Below are positions 1-12,176 of a stretch of 64,000 nucleotides of DNA, piece after piece. Where the stretch lies: NCBI GenBank assembly GCA_035772735.1, contig JASDFA010000003.1:61128501-61192500 (forward strand). The letters are read 5' to 3'. The position numbers were made by a program, and so were the translations under genes. The notes below the pieces were generated by a model. The model did no database searches and was not told where the DNA came from. It saw nothing but the letters and a program-made list of their open reading frames with translations. Position 1 is the first letter of the stretch, and each line of letters opens with the position of its first letter. The stretch is from Datura wrightii (Eukaryota; Streptophyta; Magnoliopsida; Solanales; Solanaceae).

Positions 1-1124
1 TGAAGAGTCTGTGAATATGTCTTAAGTTGAGCATGTGCAATGAGTGTGTGGTGAGGTTTCGATTCTTCCATGCTATTGTGAATTGTCTTGAACTTGTCTG
101 GTGTTTGTACGAAACGAAATGAAGGATGAGTATCGTAGGAAAGGATGTAGGCATTTCTTTGATTCAACCGAAAGTTTTTTTCATTATCATACCTACCTTG
201 AATGTACATCCTAGTTAGCCCATTGAGCCTGTAGCCTATTTTTTTTCTTTTGTCGAAAAGGTACAAACCGAGCTTAACCCCTTCTTTTCATTATCCGTGA
301 ATTTGATCCAAAACTCTTAAGCGCTCAAGAAAAGTAATTTTCCCATAGTGTCAAGGAGTGGTAATTGTGAAAAGAAAGGAAAAGCGGAAGTGGTGAAAGT
401 AAAGAAAAGGTCAAGGGTGCACTTGCCGAATTTAATAAAAGGAAGATGTATAACTAATCTTTGTTATTAAGTCGAGTGTGCTTAAAGATATGGGAATAAA
501 AATAAAGAAAGACTTCAAGAATGGGAGAATGAAGGAAGAAACAATGCCCATAATGTGGTGTGATGTATGGGAAAGTGCTTAAGGGTGCTAGTTGTTATTA
601 TTGGTTAGCCCAATATGTACTAGTTCCTTAGCTTATGTTACAACCCATTAAGTCCTACGTGATCTTACATCACTCGTCCTTATATTAGTGGAGTAATACA
701 CTAGAGGCAAGCTTATGGGTCATGACATGATGCATGTGAATTCTTTGGGAGAGAGAGCGAAATTGTGTTCATATGCCCCTGCATATAATGCTTTTTAGAT
801 CATATGATTGTAAAGGGGGAAATTCTCTTGTGTTGTGAGGGCACATGCTTGACGAGAGATTTAATTTCGTGTCGGATGTCTTGATCAGCTGATTTGCTTG
901 GGTTTGCCGAGATCGAGAGTCAACTCGTGAGTCTAGGAGGTCTTACTGTGTTGAATGTCATTGTATTGATAAGACTATGCATGTTTTCTTGATGATTTTC
1001 TATGTAAATAATCGGTATAACCGTAGCTTGAATTTTCGAGCAAAAGTAGCTATGATTGGGTATCAATTGCATGAGATGTGAGATTATTGTTCGAGGACGA
1101 ACAAAGTTTTAAGTGTGGGGTAAG

Positions 1125-2504
1125 TGATCTTGGGCAGAATTATATGCCAAAGTGATACTCAAATGCTTCATTTCTTCTTGTTTATACATTGATAATTGTA
1201 CATTCTCATGTGATTTGTAGTTAAAATGTGAATTTATACTAACCAACATGATCAGTGTTGTTTTGCAGGAAAAATGGAATTTCAGGAAGCTAAGATGCAT
1301 GTTGGGAGAAATCGGGAGTAGACTCGGAAGCGAGTAGTGGAAAAGGCCCAGGTTATGCAGCAAAGTAAGGGGCTCCGCGATGGAGCCGTGTCACGCTGCC
1401 ATCGCGGATGCATTCTGCCCCGGATGATGAAAATAGGCCAAGTTCCAGTGAAGGTCCGCGTTGGGGTCGTGGCACGTTGGGCATAATTAACTTGAGGACC
1501 GGATTCCAGTGAGGGTCCGCGTTTGTGGCGTGTCACGGAGGCAGTGCTCCGCGATGCACTCCGTGACATGTTTCTTGTTATTCTGGGAAAAATTCCCACT
1601 AGTATAAATAGCACACTTGGGTTTATTTTTAATTATTCTGACTTGGTTGAGCAAGAACGTGGGTTACAGGCAGTTGAGGGGATGAAATTCTTAGGGTTCT
1701 TCTCTATCTCTTTCTTCTTTATTTCAATTGTTTGTATGATTAACACTCATTTAACGATGTTTAATCCACAAATGAGTGGCTAAATTCACTTCTTGCTGAG
1801 GTTAAGAACATTTGTAGTGGAATATAATTATTGATCATCTTGGTTTTTCATCTTTTCTTCCATGGTTGTTCTATTAATTCTTGTTCTTACTGCATTAATG
1901 TGTGGCCAATATTAATGTATATCTAAAAAATCCGGTTTGCGCTCGAAAGAGAAAGAAATTGGAAAGTTGTGAATTAATAGGATATGATCTCTTCTTGGTT
2001 TGGGAAAATTGAGAATTGATTTACCTTCAGAATAGAGATATATCTGAAAGTCGTATTAGTTAATTAAAGAATCGGTGTTATATGGCTAGAACATGAATTT
2101 CTTCTTATCACAGAAATGTAGGTTGAAGGTTCATGATTCTTAAGTTGGGTTAAATACGAGAGTTTTAATCCATAGGCAATAATTCTTGACTAGCAACCGG
2201 AGGAAACATTAACCAATTTGTATCAATAAATTGCTTCCCTGCATGTTTGTTTTAGCCTCAGCATGCTCATTACTATAGTTCAGACTCAAATTGTATATTT
2301 GTTTTAGACTAGTATAAATTAGGAAACAACCTCCCAAAAATCTTCTTGAAACTGTTGTCTGCATTGTTAGAGTTAGAGTTTATTAACGCTTGATTCGATT
2401 ATTACCTTGGTCCAGTCCCTGTGGAATCGATACTTGGCTACTCTTGCCATTTTACTACTTGTTCGACCACGTGCACTTGCGTGTAGTTGCGAACAGCGCG
2501 AACA
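1125..2504 (+). repeat. 3' LTR of element A (1,380 bp)
   Basis: It starts TGATC after the polypurine tract and ends GCGAACA. It shares its layout and long stretches with the solo LTR at 29114-30543: the GC-rich word block, the TATAAATA box, the text downstream of the start site and the terminal GTTCGACCACGTGCACTTGCG. A GC-rich block of CCGCGATG and GTGTCACGG words lies at about 1370-1567, just upstream of the TATA box. Confidence 0.8.
1603..1610 (+). promoter_or_regulatory. TATA box of LTR A
   Basis: TATAAATA about 35 bp downstream of the GC-rich word block, at the same relative place as in the related solo LTR (29635-29642). Probable start of the R region; activity is not shown. Confidence 0.6.
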
Positions 2505-3356
2505 CCAACTACCCTTAAAGTCAATGACACAAACTCTCAACATATCCTCAAGAGTTTGGACCCGCTACGCCTGACCATTGGTTTGCGGATGAAACACCGT
2601 GCTAAGCTTGATTTGAGTACCAAGTCCCTCTTGAAAAGACCTCCAGAACTGAGAGGTGAACTGCGTAACTCTATCTGATATAATGGAAAAGGGCACTCCA
2701 TGCAACTTGACCAACTATCGGATGTACAACTTTGCATAATCTTCTACCGAATCGATGGTTTTGACAGGTAGGAAATGAGCAGCCTTGGTCAACCTATCCA
2801 CCACAACCCAGATGGAGTCATGCTGTCTACGAGTGAGGGGCAAACCTGTCACAAAGTCCATGTTGATTTATTCTCACTTCCAAGTAGGAATATTGATGTC
2901 TTGAAGTACACCCCCTGGTCTCTAATGCTCGACTTTCACCTGTTGGCAATTCGGGCACTTGGCTACAAATTTTGCAATATCCCTCTTCATGCCATTCCAC
3001 CAGTAGATTTCCCGCAAGGCATGATACATGTTGGTGGCACCTGGGTGGATAGAATATCTGGATCTGTGAGCCTCATACAACATTCGACTCCTAAAATCCC
3101 CCACGTTCAGAATACATAAGCAACCCTAGTACTGAAGCCAACCATCTCCCCCTTTGGAGAAGACTTCTATTTTCTTACTTTGAATAGCTTCTTTCAACTT
3201 TACCAATATTGGGTCCTCATCTTGCTTAGCCTTTACCTCTGTTACCAAGGATGACTCTGACCTATTCTAAACTACTACCCTACCATCAGTCGAGCCGACT
3301 AGTCTAACTTCCAACCGTGCAAGTCGATGTACCTCCTTTACCAGCTCCTTCCTATC
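2505..3356 (-). pseudogene. Integrase (N-terminal and core part), element B
   Basis: The clearest stretch (3104-2922) is the integrase zinc-binding region, with HPGATNMYHALREIYWW and CPNCQQVKVEH supplying the H and CxxC ligands of the HHCC finger. Core text is recognisable down to 2537, including the reverse of an HPQTDGQ-type region, but is frameshifted. The domain would join retrotransposon cDNA to host DNA. It is truncated by element A and cannot be functional. Confidence 0.75.
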
Positions 3357-3800
3357 TTAACTCACATGTGACACACTTCCTACAGAAATTCTACTAAGGG
3401 CGTCTGCTACCACGTTGGCCTTACCCGGGTGGTAAAGGACACTCATGTCGTAGTCCTTAAGTAGCTCTAACCACCTCCGTTGCCGAAGATTTAGTTCTTT
3501 CTGTGTGAACACATATTGTAAACTCTTGTGGTCTGTGTATACATCTACATGAACCCCATACAAGTAGTGTTGCCATATCTTCAAAGCAAATACCACCGTG
3601 GCCAACTCAAGATCAAGGGTCGGGTAGTTCTTCTCATGAGTTTTTAACTGCCTAGAAGCATATGCTACGACTTTCCCATCTGCATCAATGCACATCCTAG
3701 TCCGACCCTTGAAGCATTACAATATACAACGAAGCCATTGGTACCCTCTGGTAAATTCAACACTGGTGCTGAAGTAAGTCTGGCCTTCAATTCCTAGAAG
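3357..3800 (-). pseudogene. RNase H domain, element B
   Basis: The 112-residue open stretch 3695-3357 has YASRQLKTHEKNYPTLDLEL, YTDHKSLQYVFTQ and HPGKANVVADALSR, all signatures of the gypsy RNase H, which removes RNA from the RNA:DNA hybrid during cDNA synthesis. It is separated from the RT by stops and frameshifts around 3700-3810. Confidence 0.85.
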
Positions 3801-3806
3801 CTCTTC

Positions 3807-4800
3807 TCAAGCCTCCGACCATTGGAACTTCACCTTTTTATGAGTCAACCTTGTCAATGGGGCTGCAATGGACGAGAAACCTTCCATGAACCTACGATAG
3901 TAACCTGCTAAGCCCAAAAAGCTTCTGATCTCCGAAGGGTTTACCGGTCTGGGCCAGTTCTTTACTGCCTCTATTTTCTGGGAGTCCACCCTTATACCTT
4001 CGCTTGACACTACATGCCCTAAAAATGCAACTGATTTCATCCAGAATTCACATTTGCCGAACTTGGCGTATAACTGGTTGTCTTTGAGGGTCTGGAGTGC
4101 TATCCTCAGGTGTGCAGCATGCTCCTCCTCGCTCCGGGAGTATATCAATATGTCGTCAATGAACACGATCACGAACATATCCAAGTATGCCTTAAATACC
4201 CTATTTATCAAATCCATAAAAGCTGCAGGGGCATTGGTTAGTCCAAAAGACATAACAACGAATTCATAATGGCCATATCAGGTTTTAAAAGCGGTCTTTG
4301 GGATGTCATTCTCCCGAAACCCTGAGCTGGTTATACCCGGACTTGAGATCTATCTTAGAGAAGTATTTGGCACCCTGAAGCTGGTCGAATAATTCGTCGA
4401 TCTGGGTTAAAGGGTATCTATTCTTGATGGTAACCTTGTTCAACTGTCCATAGTCAATACACATACATAGGGAACCATCTTTCTTCCAGACAAACAACAC
4501 TGGGCACTCCATGGGGACTTACTCGGTCTAATGAAACCCTTGTCTAGCAAATCCTTCAACTGCTCCTTTAACTCTTTTAGTTCTTCTGGAGCCATATGGT
4601 AAGGAGGGATTGATATGGGTTGCGTGTCAGGCAATAGATCAATTTCAAAATCAATCTCCCTCTCTGGAGGAACACCTGGTAGGTCATTTGGAAATACCTC
4701 GGGATATTCACACACCACCGGTACTGATTGAATGGTCGGGGTCTCAGACATAACATCCTTAACCCTAACTAAGTGGTAAATACAACCCTTGGAAATCATT
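3807..4800 (-). pseudogene. Reverse transcriptase, element B
   Basis: Open stretches 4799-4440, 4512-4306 and 4253-3807 together cover the RT fingers and palm in different frames. Visible motifs are PPYHMAPEELKELKEQLKDL, CIDYGQLNKVTIKNRYPLTQ, FSKIDLKSGYNQL, SFGLTNAPAAFMDLINRVF, the catalytic VFIDDILIYS and FLGLAGYYRRF. At least two frameshifts separate them. Family text matches the chromovirus RTs of elements F, G and H in this window. Confidence 0.85.
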
Positions 4801-4856
4801 TTTCTGGCCTTGATATAGAAGATAAAGAGACCTACAAGTACCGCTGAACCACCCCT

Positions 4857-5230
4857 TCATTCTAAAATTGATTCACTAGGAAACCAAAACTCCACTGCCC
4901 GAGTTCTACAGTTAACAAAAGCATAACATGAAAACAACCAATCCATGCCTAAGATGATGTCAAAATCAGTCATAGCCAATTCTACTAAGTCTGTGGAGGT
5001 AACCTTATGTAATACTGTAATAGGGGAACCTCTATATACCCGCCTCGCTATGACTGCATCACCAACTAGGGTAGAGACAGAAAATGGTTCAGACAAAATT
5101 TCAGGACTGACTCCAAAGTAACTAGCAATGTAAGGTGTCACAAAAGATAATGTGGCCCCCGGATCTAATAAAGCATAAGCATCAATATGATAAACTCGCA
5201 ATATACTCGTAACCACATCGAGAGAAGTCT
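4857..5230 (-). pseudogene. Retropepsin-like aspartic protease, element B
   Basis: The 119-residue open stretch 5216-4857 begins with MVTSILRVYHIDAYALLDPG and continues with ATLSFVTPYIA. DPGA replaces the usual D-S/T-G-A active site, a substitution common in this lineage. ILGMDWL, typical of the protease C-terminal half, follows. The enzyme would cut the Gag-Pol polyprotein. It lies directly upstream of the RT. Confidence 0.8.
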
Positions 5231-6434
5231 CCTGCTCCTGTCGAGAGCCTAGTGCATAAAATCAATTCTGGCCCTGGCTGCCAGCTGAGCCAGTCGGAGC
5301 ACCCTGCTGAGTTTGACGTGCTACTGGGACGGCTTAATTGGCTGCTGAAGTGCGGGCTCCACTACCCCCTGGCCTAGCTGCGGGGCAATCCCTAAGTATG
5401 TGTTCGGGTTTTCCACACCCAAAATAAGCGTCTGAGCCCACCAAACATTTCCCCTGGTGGTTCTTGCCACAGGTAGCACAAGATGGGAATGTGCGCTCTG
5501 TGCACATGTTGGTTTGACTCCTCGAACCTGAGGCCCTGCTCCTCTGGCCGTCTAGTGGCCTGGATGGAGTACTGGCTGAAGATGGTGCTGGTGCAGTGGA
5601 CCTGTGCTGGGACTGCTAGTGAAATTCACCCCTTGGCTTAAGCTGGGAGAACCTGTGGCTATCAGTTCTGGCCCTCTTGGCCTTTCTCTGCCTCATATAA
5701 GCTGCTTCCATCTGCTAAGCTTAGAGGACTATCCGTGGGTAGTCCATATCCTGATGTAGCATGGTTGTTCTGCAGTCTTTGAACAGATACTCCGCTACTC
5801 CTTGCATGAACCTGCTCACCCGCGCCCTTTGGTCCATCGCTAACTATGGGGCATGTTTTGACAGGCGAGTGAATTCAAGTGAATATTCCAGAACCGTCAT
5901 CTTTCCTTGCTTAAGGTTGACAAACTCAGTTGCTTTCAGTTCCCACATCTCCTAAGGAAAGAACCTATCGAGAAAGGCTATGCAGAAGTCATCCCAACTG
6001 ATAGGGCCTGCTTCCACTATCGTGCTATCACTCCATTGCTTAAACCACATGTAAGCGACCTCCTTCAGCTGATAAGAGGCCAAATCAACACATTCCTCAC
6101 TTGTCACTCCATGACCTGAGTGACCTTCAAAATCCCTTTGATGAACTCGTGTGGATCCTCGTCCACCTTTGCCCCTGTGAACTCGGGAGGGTTCATCCTC
6201 AGAAAGTCTCTGACCCGTGCCACCGCTACATTTCCATTCTGAGGAACAAGCTCAACAGCCTGCTGGTTGACCTGAGCGGTCAAGGCATGCGCAAGCATTT
6301 AAATAGCCGCCTGAAACTCGGTATGGGCAGCTGGCTTGGGTGCCTAGGGCTCCTGAATAGGTGGGGCTTGCTGATTCCTATCATTATTGCCACCTCGTGG
6401 CCTTCATCATTTCTGTTCCTCCTTCCGGGAATCA
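5231..6434 (-). pseudogene. Gag nucleocapsid region, element B
   Basis: The likely start is the ATG at 6434 (MIPGRRNRND). FLRMNPPEFTGAKVDEDPHE at about 6220-6150 is the standard gag opening block of this group. Near 5470-5380 two zinc knuckles are visible, CATCGKNHQGKC and FGCGKPEHILRDC, which would bind RNA in the particle. The frame shifts near 6290, and several stops fall between 6100 and 5300. Confidence 0.75.
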
Positions 6435-6631
6435 TAAGTTTCCGCAATCGCGAAATGCACGAATTAGAAAGAGGGAGAGATTTTGACCGCACGACATAGA
6501 TTAGGAAAGAAGGGAACATTTCCTAAAACGTTCAGTAGCCTCTTCATCATAAGTGTGGAGCGCTTCACACCCATGAAAAAGACTCTACATAATACGACTT
6601 TCAGACTCCTTAGGACACATCTAAACCTATG

Positions 6632-6643
6632 GATCTGATACCA
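6632..6643 (-). promoter_or_regulatory. Primer-binding site, element B (initiator tRNA-Met)
   Basis: The minus strand reads TGGTATCAGATC, one base off the TGGTATCAGAGC complement of the 3' end of initiator tRNA-Met. It lies four bases inside the LTR boundary at 6648. First-strand cDNA synthesis would start here. Confidence 0.8.
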
Positions 6644-6647
6644 AGTT

Positions 6648-8848
6648 TGTCACGACCCAAGAGTACACCCTGATCATAGACATGGGAGAAGGAACCCCGA
6701 GAGACACCAAGTCAACCCATGGCATGAGCACAATACTAATTCATTCATAAAAGGCGGAAGACTTAACTTATCAATCATAAGCTAACTGAAAATCGTATCA
6801 TGAATTGTAAGGAATGACAAACCAAAATACATCCATCAATGACAAAATACTATACATAAGTCTGAAAGCCCTAATCATAAAAAGATGGGTTGAAGGGACA
6901 AGACCCCAACTAACCCAAACATTTGGAAAACATAAGATAATTTAACAAGTCTGAACAAGAAGCCCTCGGATCATGAGGACTCACCACTCGAGATTTAGCG
7001 GAAATGAGCATGAACTGGGGACGATACTGAGCCTGCAAAAAATATAGGGGTTAGTACTTGGAAAGTACTGAGTATGTAAGGTATGCAAAATAATGCTTAA
7101 CAACATAAAAGTTATAGGAGTGGGAACATCATGATCATAAAACTGAAACCATAAGTATATCGTAAGGCTCAATATTTCCAAAAATATTCATAAACTCGTC
7201 AAAGTCATAAAATGCAGGGAAAAAATTTCATAAATCCTATCTTGATCCAAAAGAACAAAATCATGCATATTTCAAAACCATGAGGAACAATAGGAGATTT
7301 CTATAGCCGACACACTCCACATGAGCACACATGAAGTCCGACTTGTACGCCTAGTCGGGAGGTCGTTCATACCTTGCCAAGTGTATGAACCATGAAGACA
7401 CTCATCAAGGTCCTGTGGGGTATAGGGGATAGTCACTGAGGAGGTCCCAAACATGATCCTACGGTGGCACGTAGTTTTTAGATTCGGGGCGTAACCTAGG
7501 CCCCGAACCTACTCGGTGTTAAGTACTACTCCCAAAACATGCAATGTGCTCATAATATTCATAACATGACATGCATGGATAGTGAAAACATGGGAATCAT
7601 GACATACTTGAGAATTCATATTACTTGAAATGGAATTGGACCCGTGAGTCAGCCAAAAACATAGTTCATGAATCATTCACGCCATCTGGGGCTTGGCCCA
7701 AAGTCTTAATCATGTTTGAAATTCTTAATTCATGCGAAACAAGGTCATGACAACGTGAGAAAATAGAAAACTTGAAGACATGCTTTAAATTCAAAAGTTC
7801 ATATCGTGCTTGCGGAATCATTATTTGAACATAAATTTTACTAAAAATCCCTCATAATTGGACATCCATATTTTTAGGGTCTTAAATCAGGGAATATAAA
7901 ATATATATAAGTAAAATCAACGAAAAAACTTCAAAACCCGCAACTGAAACACAATACCACAAGCTCATGTAAACTTTTGAGGAATCATGCAAACGGGGTT
8001 AAGACGCATAAAAATTTAGCATGTTGAACATAGGAAATGAGAAGAAATGGGCATGGGTAGGGACTAAACTACCCATTCAAATCCCACATACCTAAAAATT
8101 TTGAGTCTCCCAACTTCCTTGATAATTCTAGGTAGATTCTTGAAGAATTTTGGAGAAGACACTTGAATTCCCTTTCCTCCTTCCTCCTAATGTTATATGA
8201 ATAGAAATGAAGTTTTTAGGAATGATTCCCCTTTAAATGACCTGGTCCCGACCTCAAAATAACATAGTTTAGTTCTTAGGAGGGTATGAAATTATGAGAA
8301 GGACCTTACTAATTCACACGAAATAACTGTCAGGTGACCCTAATGGGCGACCTGACGATTCGTTGCCAAGGGCAATGGGTCGTCTGGTCTTTTCATTAAG
8401 TCCACCGGAAATTTTCCTTTGGCTCTTAATGGAGGACATGACGACTCTTCCCTCGGTGATACGACTTGTTACGCCCTTTCATCAAGTACACTGCCTCGTT
8501 GTTCAAGAAGATTCAATTGGCTTGGTAACGGCCCTCCTAATGGGTCATTAGAACTGACGATGACTCATTAGGTACCATCCATTAAGTACACTGGATAGCC
8601 TTACTATCTTACTCTAGGACTACCCCACAACTGACATGATGACTCGTGGTGTCTGACCACGAGCCGTTACATCGCCCGTGGGGAGCCTGAGTCCCTCATC
8701 ATCCCAAGCCTTCCCCACGAGTCACTTGAAGACTCGTTTGGCCTCCTCACGAGTCGTTTAGTGACCAGTTTTGCAACTGTTGCAACATTTTCCAGTGTTT
8801 CTCGTGATTCACTTCCGGACCTGATCCTTGGGTTCTCAGGGTATAACA
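6648..8848 (-). repeat. 5' LTR of element B (about 2.2 kb)
   Basis: On the plus strand it runs from TGTCACGACCC to CAGGGTATAACA, so on its own strand it starts TGTTATACCC and ends GTGACA. Its U3 (about 8330-8760) is full of direct and inverted ACGACTCGT/ACGAGTCGT words. The same layout is seen in the LTR fragment at 43869 (plus strand). No protein coding is recognisable in it. Confidence 0.75.
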
Positions 8849-9179
8849 TGCGCCAACCTAAAAAAAATTTCTTTATGATGTTTAACACCTAGCACCCCAT
8901 ACTAGGTATCTCGCTCTAGACTTAGACTTTTTTTCAGCTCATTTTCCCAGTTCTTTTTGCCTCAAAAGCCCTGTTCATCTTTGCAAAACCAAAAGATATT
9001 AGAAGGAGGGGTTGCCTCCCATCAGGTGCCGTAGTTAAATTCATGGAACAAAATTCATGGGTTTCTCCGGTGCAATGCCTGATTTAATGTTGCGGCACGA
9101 CGTAAGACTTCTTACTCCTTTAATCGAGTAAGATGATTAGGATCACCTGCTAAAGTTCTACGTACACATATTGCTCAAC

Positions 9180-9705
9180 TGCCTACTTAAATCCTCCAGG
9201 CTCTACTGTTGGTCTCATTGTGAAGTCCTTATAATGAGGTGGCAACCTGACCGCTCTAAACACATCAAAGACTGCATCTTGACCTTCTACAGTCATCGGC
9301 ATCTTGACCGACTTCACCTTTATAACTGCATCGGAGGTGGCTAAGAATCCTCTCCCTAAAATGAAGGGAGCTACTGTATCTGCTTCGTAATCCAATATTA
9401 TGAAGTCCACTGGTAAGGTGAAAGGTCCCACATTGATCAAGACGTCCTCTGTGAATCTTTCAAGATAGGAAAGAGACCGGTGGACAAGCTACAATGTCAC
9501 TATGGTAGGATGTGGTTCACCTAAACCTAAAGTTTTGAAAAAGGATGTAGGCATAAGATTAATGCTTGCACCCAAGTCACACAGTACTAAACCAACTTCT
9601 CTATTTCCAATAACCACTAGAATGGTGAAGATCCCGGGGTCCTTCAACTTCTTTGGAATTTTGTTCTGCACCCGAGAAATGCACTCTTCCGTGAGAGCCA
9701 CAGTT
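9180..9705 (-). pseudogene. Aspartic protease domain, element D
   Basis: Two open stretches (9701-9489 and 9440-9183) form one retropepsin-like domain. The first has KLKDPGIFTILVVIGNREVG and CDLGASINLMPTSFFKTLGL, with DLGA in place of D-S/T-G-A. The second has LPVDFIILDYEAD and PFILGRGFLATSDAVIKVKS. A frameshift at about 9445-9488 separates them. This is the Athila/Tat protease type, clearly different from the chromovirus proteases elsewhere in the window. Confidence 0.8.
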
Positions 9706-10539
9706 TCAAACTCCGTAATCCTCCTCTTGTTTGAAAAAATATCCTTCAGATACTTGGCATATTTCAGAACTTCCTACAAAAACTCCACCAACAATAAGTT
9801 AACATGTACCTGCTTCAACACATCAAAAAATTTCTGGTAAGCTGTATCGTTCTACTTCTTATACCTTTGTGGAAATGGAGGGGGTGGTCTGACTTCTACA
9901 ATTTTAGCTTTGAGTTTCTTCACTTACCAACCTCCTTTCTGGATGTCAAAACCTGCCCTGCATCAACTTTCTTATCTCTGGGGATCACGTCACCCAACTC
10001 TTTACCACTATGTAAAGAAATTGTTGCTCAAATTTTCCTTGGGGTTCTTCTTAGTGTTACTCAGAAGTGCCCCTTGCGGTCTGTTAATATGTTGAAGGGG
10101 CAATTGCCCCATCTATCTCTCTAGCTCATGGATGGACTTTTGCATCTCATTAACCACTTGAGTCTGCTGAACTATCCACTGCTTCATTCTCTTTTCTAGT
10201 GAACTGCCAGGCTGCTGGCCTTGAGGTCTTGGATAGTTATTCTAGGGCCCTTGTAAATTCTGATTCCCTCCCCATGAGGTATTTTCTAGATTCCTGTACC
10301 CCTAGTTGAATTGTTACCTGCAAAACCTCTGCCACAATGTTGTTGTCCCAAAAAATAAATAGACTCTAGGTTTAGTGGACAACCTAAATAAGCATGGCCT
10401 TCTCTACACACCTCACATGCTGGTGGTGGAGTCCGGACCTAGTGGACTTGCTGAACCTTACTTCCTACTTGTGTGGTCAAAATCTAGCTGATCACATTCA
10501 CCAGCTGACTGATATATACTTGAATTGCTACTACACCAT

Positions 10540-11130
10540 CTACCTCGAGCTTTCCGGCACCTTGGGTGCTGTGAACCCTCTACCTAATTCTTGATAGTCT
10601 TGACTCCCCGCTAACATGAGGTTGAAAAGACCCTCTACTTCATCATAGCTCTTAGACAAAATTTGTCCCTGTGCGGTAGCGTCAAGCAAGATTTTTGACT
10701 CTAGTCTTAGCCCCTCTATAAAATTGTGCCCAGTAATCTCCTTTGCCTGCATGTGGTACGGGCTATCTCAAGTAGCCCTTGTATCGTTCCCAAGCCTAAG
10801 CTAAGGTCTCCCCATCTTTCTGCACAAAATCGAAGATCTTCCCTCTCAACTCTTTTGTCCTCCTTGAAGAGACGAACCTGTTGATGAATTTGTTGGAAAG
10901 ATTCTCCCAAGTGGAGATGGAACACCCTGGCTCATTCTGAAGCCACTCTTTGTCTTCACTAATCAATGAGAACAGAAACAACGTGAGCTTAACATACACA
11001 TCTGACATGTTTTGATAGTGAAAGTTCTTACTTAGCTCCACGAGTGTCATCAGATGTCTATGGGGATCCTCATGGGGCTTTCCTTGATATTGGCAAGTAT
11101 TTTGGACCAATCACATGGTTCCTTCCTTCA
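10540..11130 (-). pseudogene. Gag (capsid region), element D
   Basis: The stretch 11110-10796 has GKPHEDPHRHLMTLVELSKN, LFLFSLISEDKEWLQNEPGC, STWENLSNKFINRF and KIFDFVQKDGETLA. This is the retrotransposon-gag block of Athila/Tat elements. An EAWERYKGYLR-like sequence follows just downstream, and 10752-10540 continues with GHNFIEGLRLESK and LLDATAQGQILSKSYDE. Frameshifts and stops separate the parts. Confidence 0.75.
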
Positions 11131-11444
11131 ATTTGAAGTTTCTAGTGATGGATGGCTTGACGATCGCATTGGAAGCATTCTCCAAGTTCGGCCTAGCAAA
11201 GATAAGCACTAAAACTCTCTCCTGGTTGTCACCCTATGCTTGCTCGTTATTCTCCATAGCTAACCTATGAAAGGTTCTCTTAATTTCTAGATTAAAAGAA
11301 GCCAAAGATGGTCCCTGACTTCTCGTAGCTAGCATACACTGAGCATACAACACCTGTAAACTTCAACAACCAACAAACAAAATGTAAAATACAGGATAGT
11401 GGAATAAAAATCCTAACCTACAACTGATTAATCAATCTTCAAGT

Positions 11445-11463
11445 CCCCAGCAATGGCGCCAAG
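11445..11463 (-). promoter_or_regulatory. Primer-binding site, element D
   Basis: The minus strand reads CTTGGCGCCATTGCTGGGG just inside the LTR end at 11468. This resembles the TGGCGCC-(G/A)TTGCCGGGGA sites of Athila/Tat elements rather than the initiator-Met site of the chromoviruses here. The tRNA identity was not resolved. Confidence 0.65.
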
Positions 11464-11467
11464 AACT

Positions 11468-12176
11468 TGATGTCACCCAAGGGAACGCACGCGCACATGG
11501 TTGTCAATTAATGTAAGATATCTAACAAACAACCTAGATGTTATATTTATAACTGAGTCCATAAATGACGCTTTCTCCCTTAAGTATTTAGCTTCAAAAT
11601 CAGCAAAATCCATCCCAGAATAGGTTTGGCATGTTGTGCCATCCAGTGCGCCATGTCTAGCTCAATTATCCTCTAAAGTTTTTCTCTAGGTGCCCCACAC
11701 CAGCCAATGCACTAAGGTGTTAGTCAAATTTCTAGGCATCCAGACACCTCTAGCATGCCACGCCATCAAAAACACCAGAGTATTAGAAAGATTTCCTAAG
11801 TCTGGGACGCTTCTGGCGCGCCACGCCATACATCTCACTAAGCTGTTGATCAAATTTTCCTCCAAAGTCAGGGACCTTGCACACCACGCCACCCATGGCA
11901 CCAACTTTTATGTAGATTTTTCTGAAGTTTAGGGGTTGGTGCACCACGCCAACCATCTTACCAGGACAACTTTCACTAACTCTTCTATATTCAGACCTTG
12001 GGTCATTTTGGAGTCCTATTTCCTTGGTTTCCTACTCAAAACTTATAAAAACATTTGTTATCTCACAAAACACACATAAACATGAATTTATATATTTCAT
12101 AAGGATTATGAACTCAAAACAAGGTAAAAGATGAGCAAAAACATGGAAAATGGGCATAAAAATATGCCCAACATCA
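11468..12176 (-). repeat. 5' LTR of element D (709 bp, ends TGATGT...ACATCA)
   Basis: The plus strand starts TGATGTCACCC and ends CCCAACATCA, so the termini form a 6-bp inverted repeat. It contains a TATA-like TATAAATA on the minus strand at about 11540 and, just upstream of it, a degenerate tandem array (11627-11990). A second truncated copy of the same LTR lies at 39714-40413. CTGAA, directly after the end, would be one copy of the target duplication; the other lies outside the window. Confidence 0.8.
11627..11990 (-). repeat. Degenerate ~62-bp tandem repeat in LTR D
   Basis: Six imperfect units start near 11627, 11686, 11750, 11813, 11876 and 11936 (spacing 59-64). Each has a GC-rich core of the type GGCGCGCCACGCC or GCATGCCACGCC followed by a diverged AT-richer tail. 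The array sits just upstream (minus strand) of the LTR TATA box. Confidence 0.7.

Larger units (their letters stand above)
1..2504 (+). mobile_element. Element A: 3' end of a Ty3/gypsy (Tat/Athila-like) retrotransposon
   Basis: Positions 1-1124 are non-coding internal sequence with purine-rich stretches and ACAAACCGAGC-type text, as is usual between integrase and the 3' LTR in Tat/Athila elements. It ends in a polypurine tract (AAGTGTGGGGTAAG, 1111-1124) directly before an LTR. The LTR ends at 2504, where sequence switches abruptly to the minus-strand integrase of element B, so A is inserted in B and its 5' part lies outside the window. Lineage assignment is inferred from non-coding features only. 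Confidence 0.7.
2505..8848 (-). mobile_element. Element B: Ty3/gypsy chromovirus (Tekay/Del-like), 5' LTR plus gag-pol
   Basis: Read on the minus strand, the order is LTR (8848 to 6648), initiator tRNA-Met primer site, gag, protease, RT, RNase H and the start of integrase. This is the Ty3/gypsy order. The 3' part is cut by the insertion of element A at 2504 and lies beyond the window. The right end at 8848 abuts internal sequence of Tat-like element D, so B is nested in D. Confidence 0.8.
8849..12176 (-). mobile_element. Element D: Tat/Athila-like Ty3/gypsy retrotransposon, 5' half
   Basis: On the minus strand the order is a 709-bp LTR, a TTGGCGCC-type primer site, a gag with an EAWERYKG-type block, and a protease, then an interruption by element B at 8848. 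The text at about 9000-9030 (GGTTGCCTCCCATCAGGTGCC on the plus strand) is a common non-coding signature of this group. The right end sits inside the RNase H of element C. Confidence 0.75.

Noticed and set aside
11627..11990. Regularly spaced repeats that could suggest a CRISPR-like array
   Set aside because: The units are diverged, the cores are not identical, this is plant LTR sequence and no cas gene exists; it is a degenerate tandem repeat.
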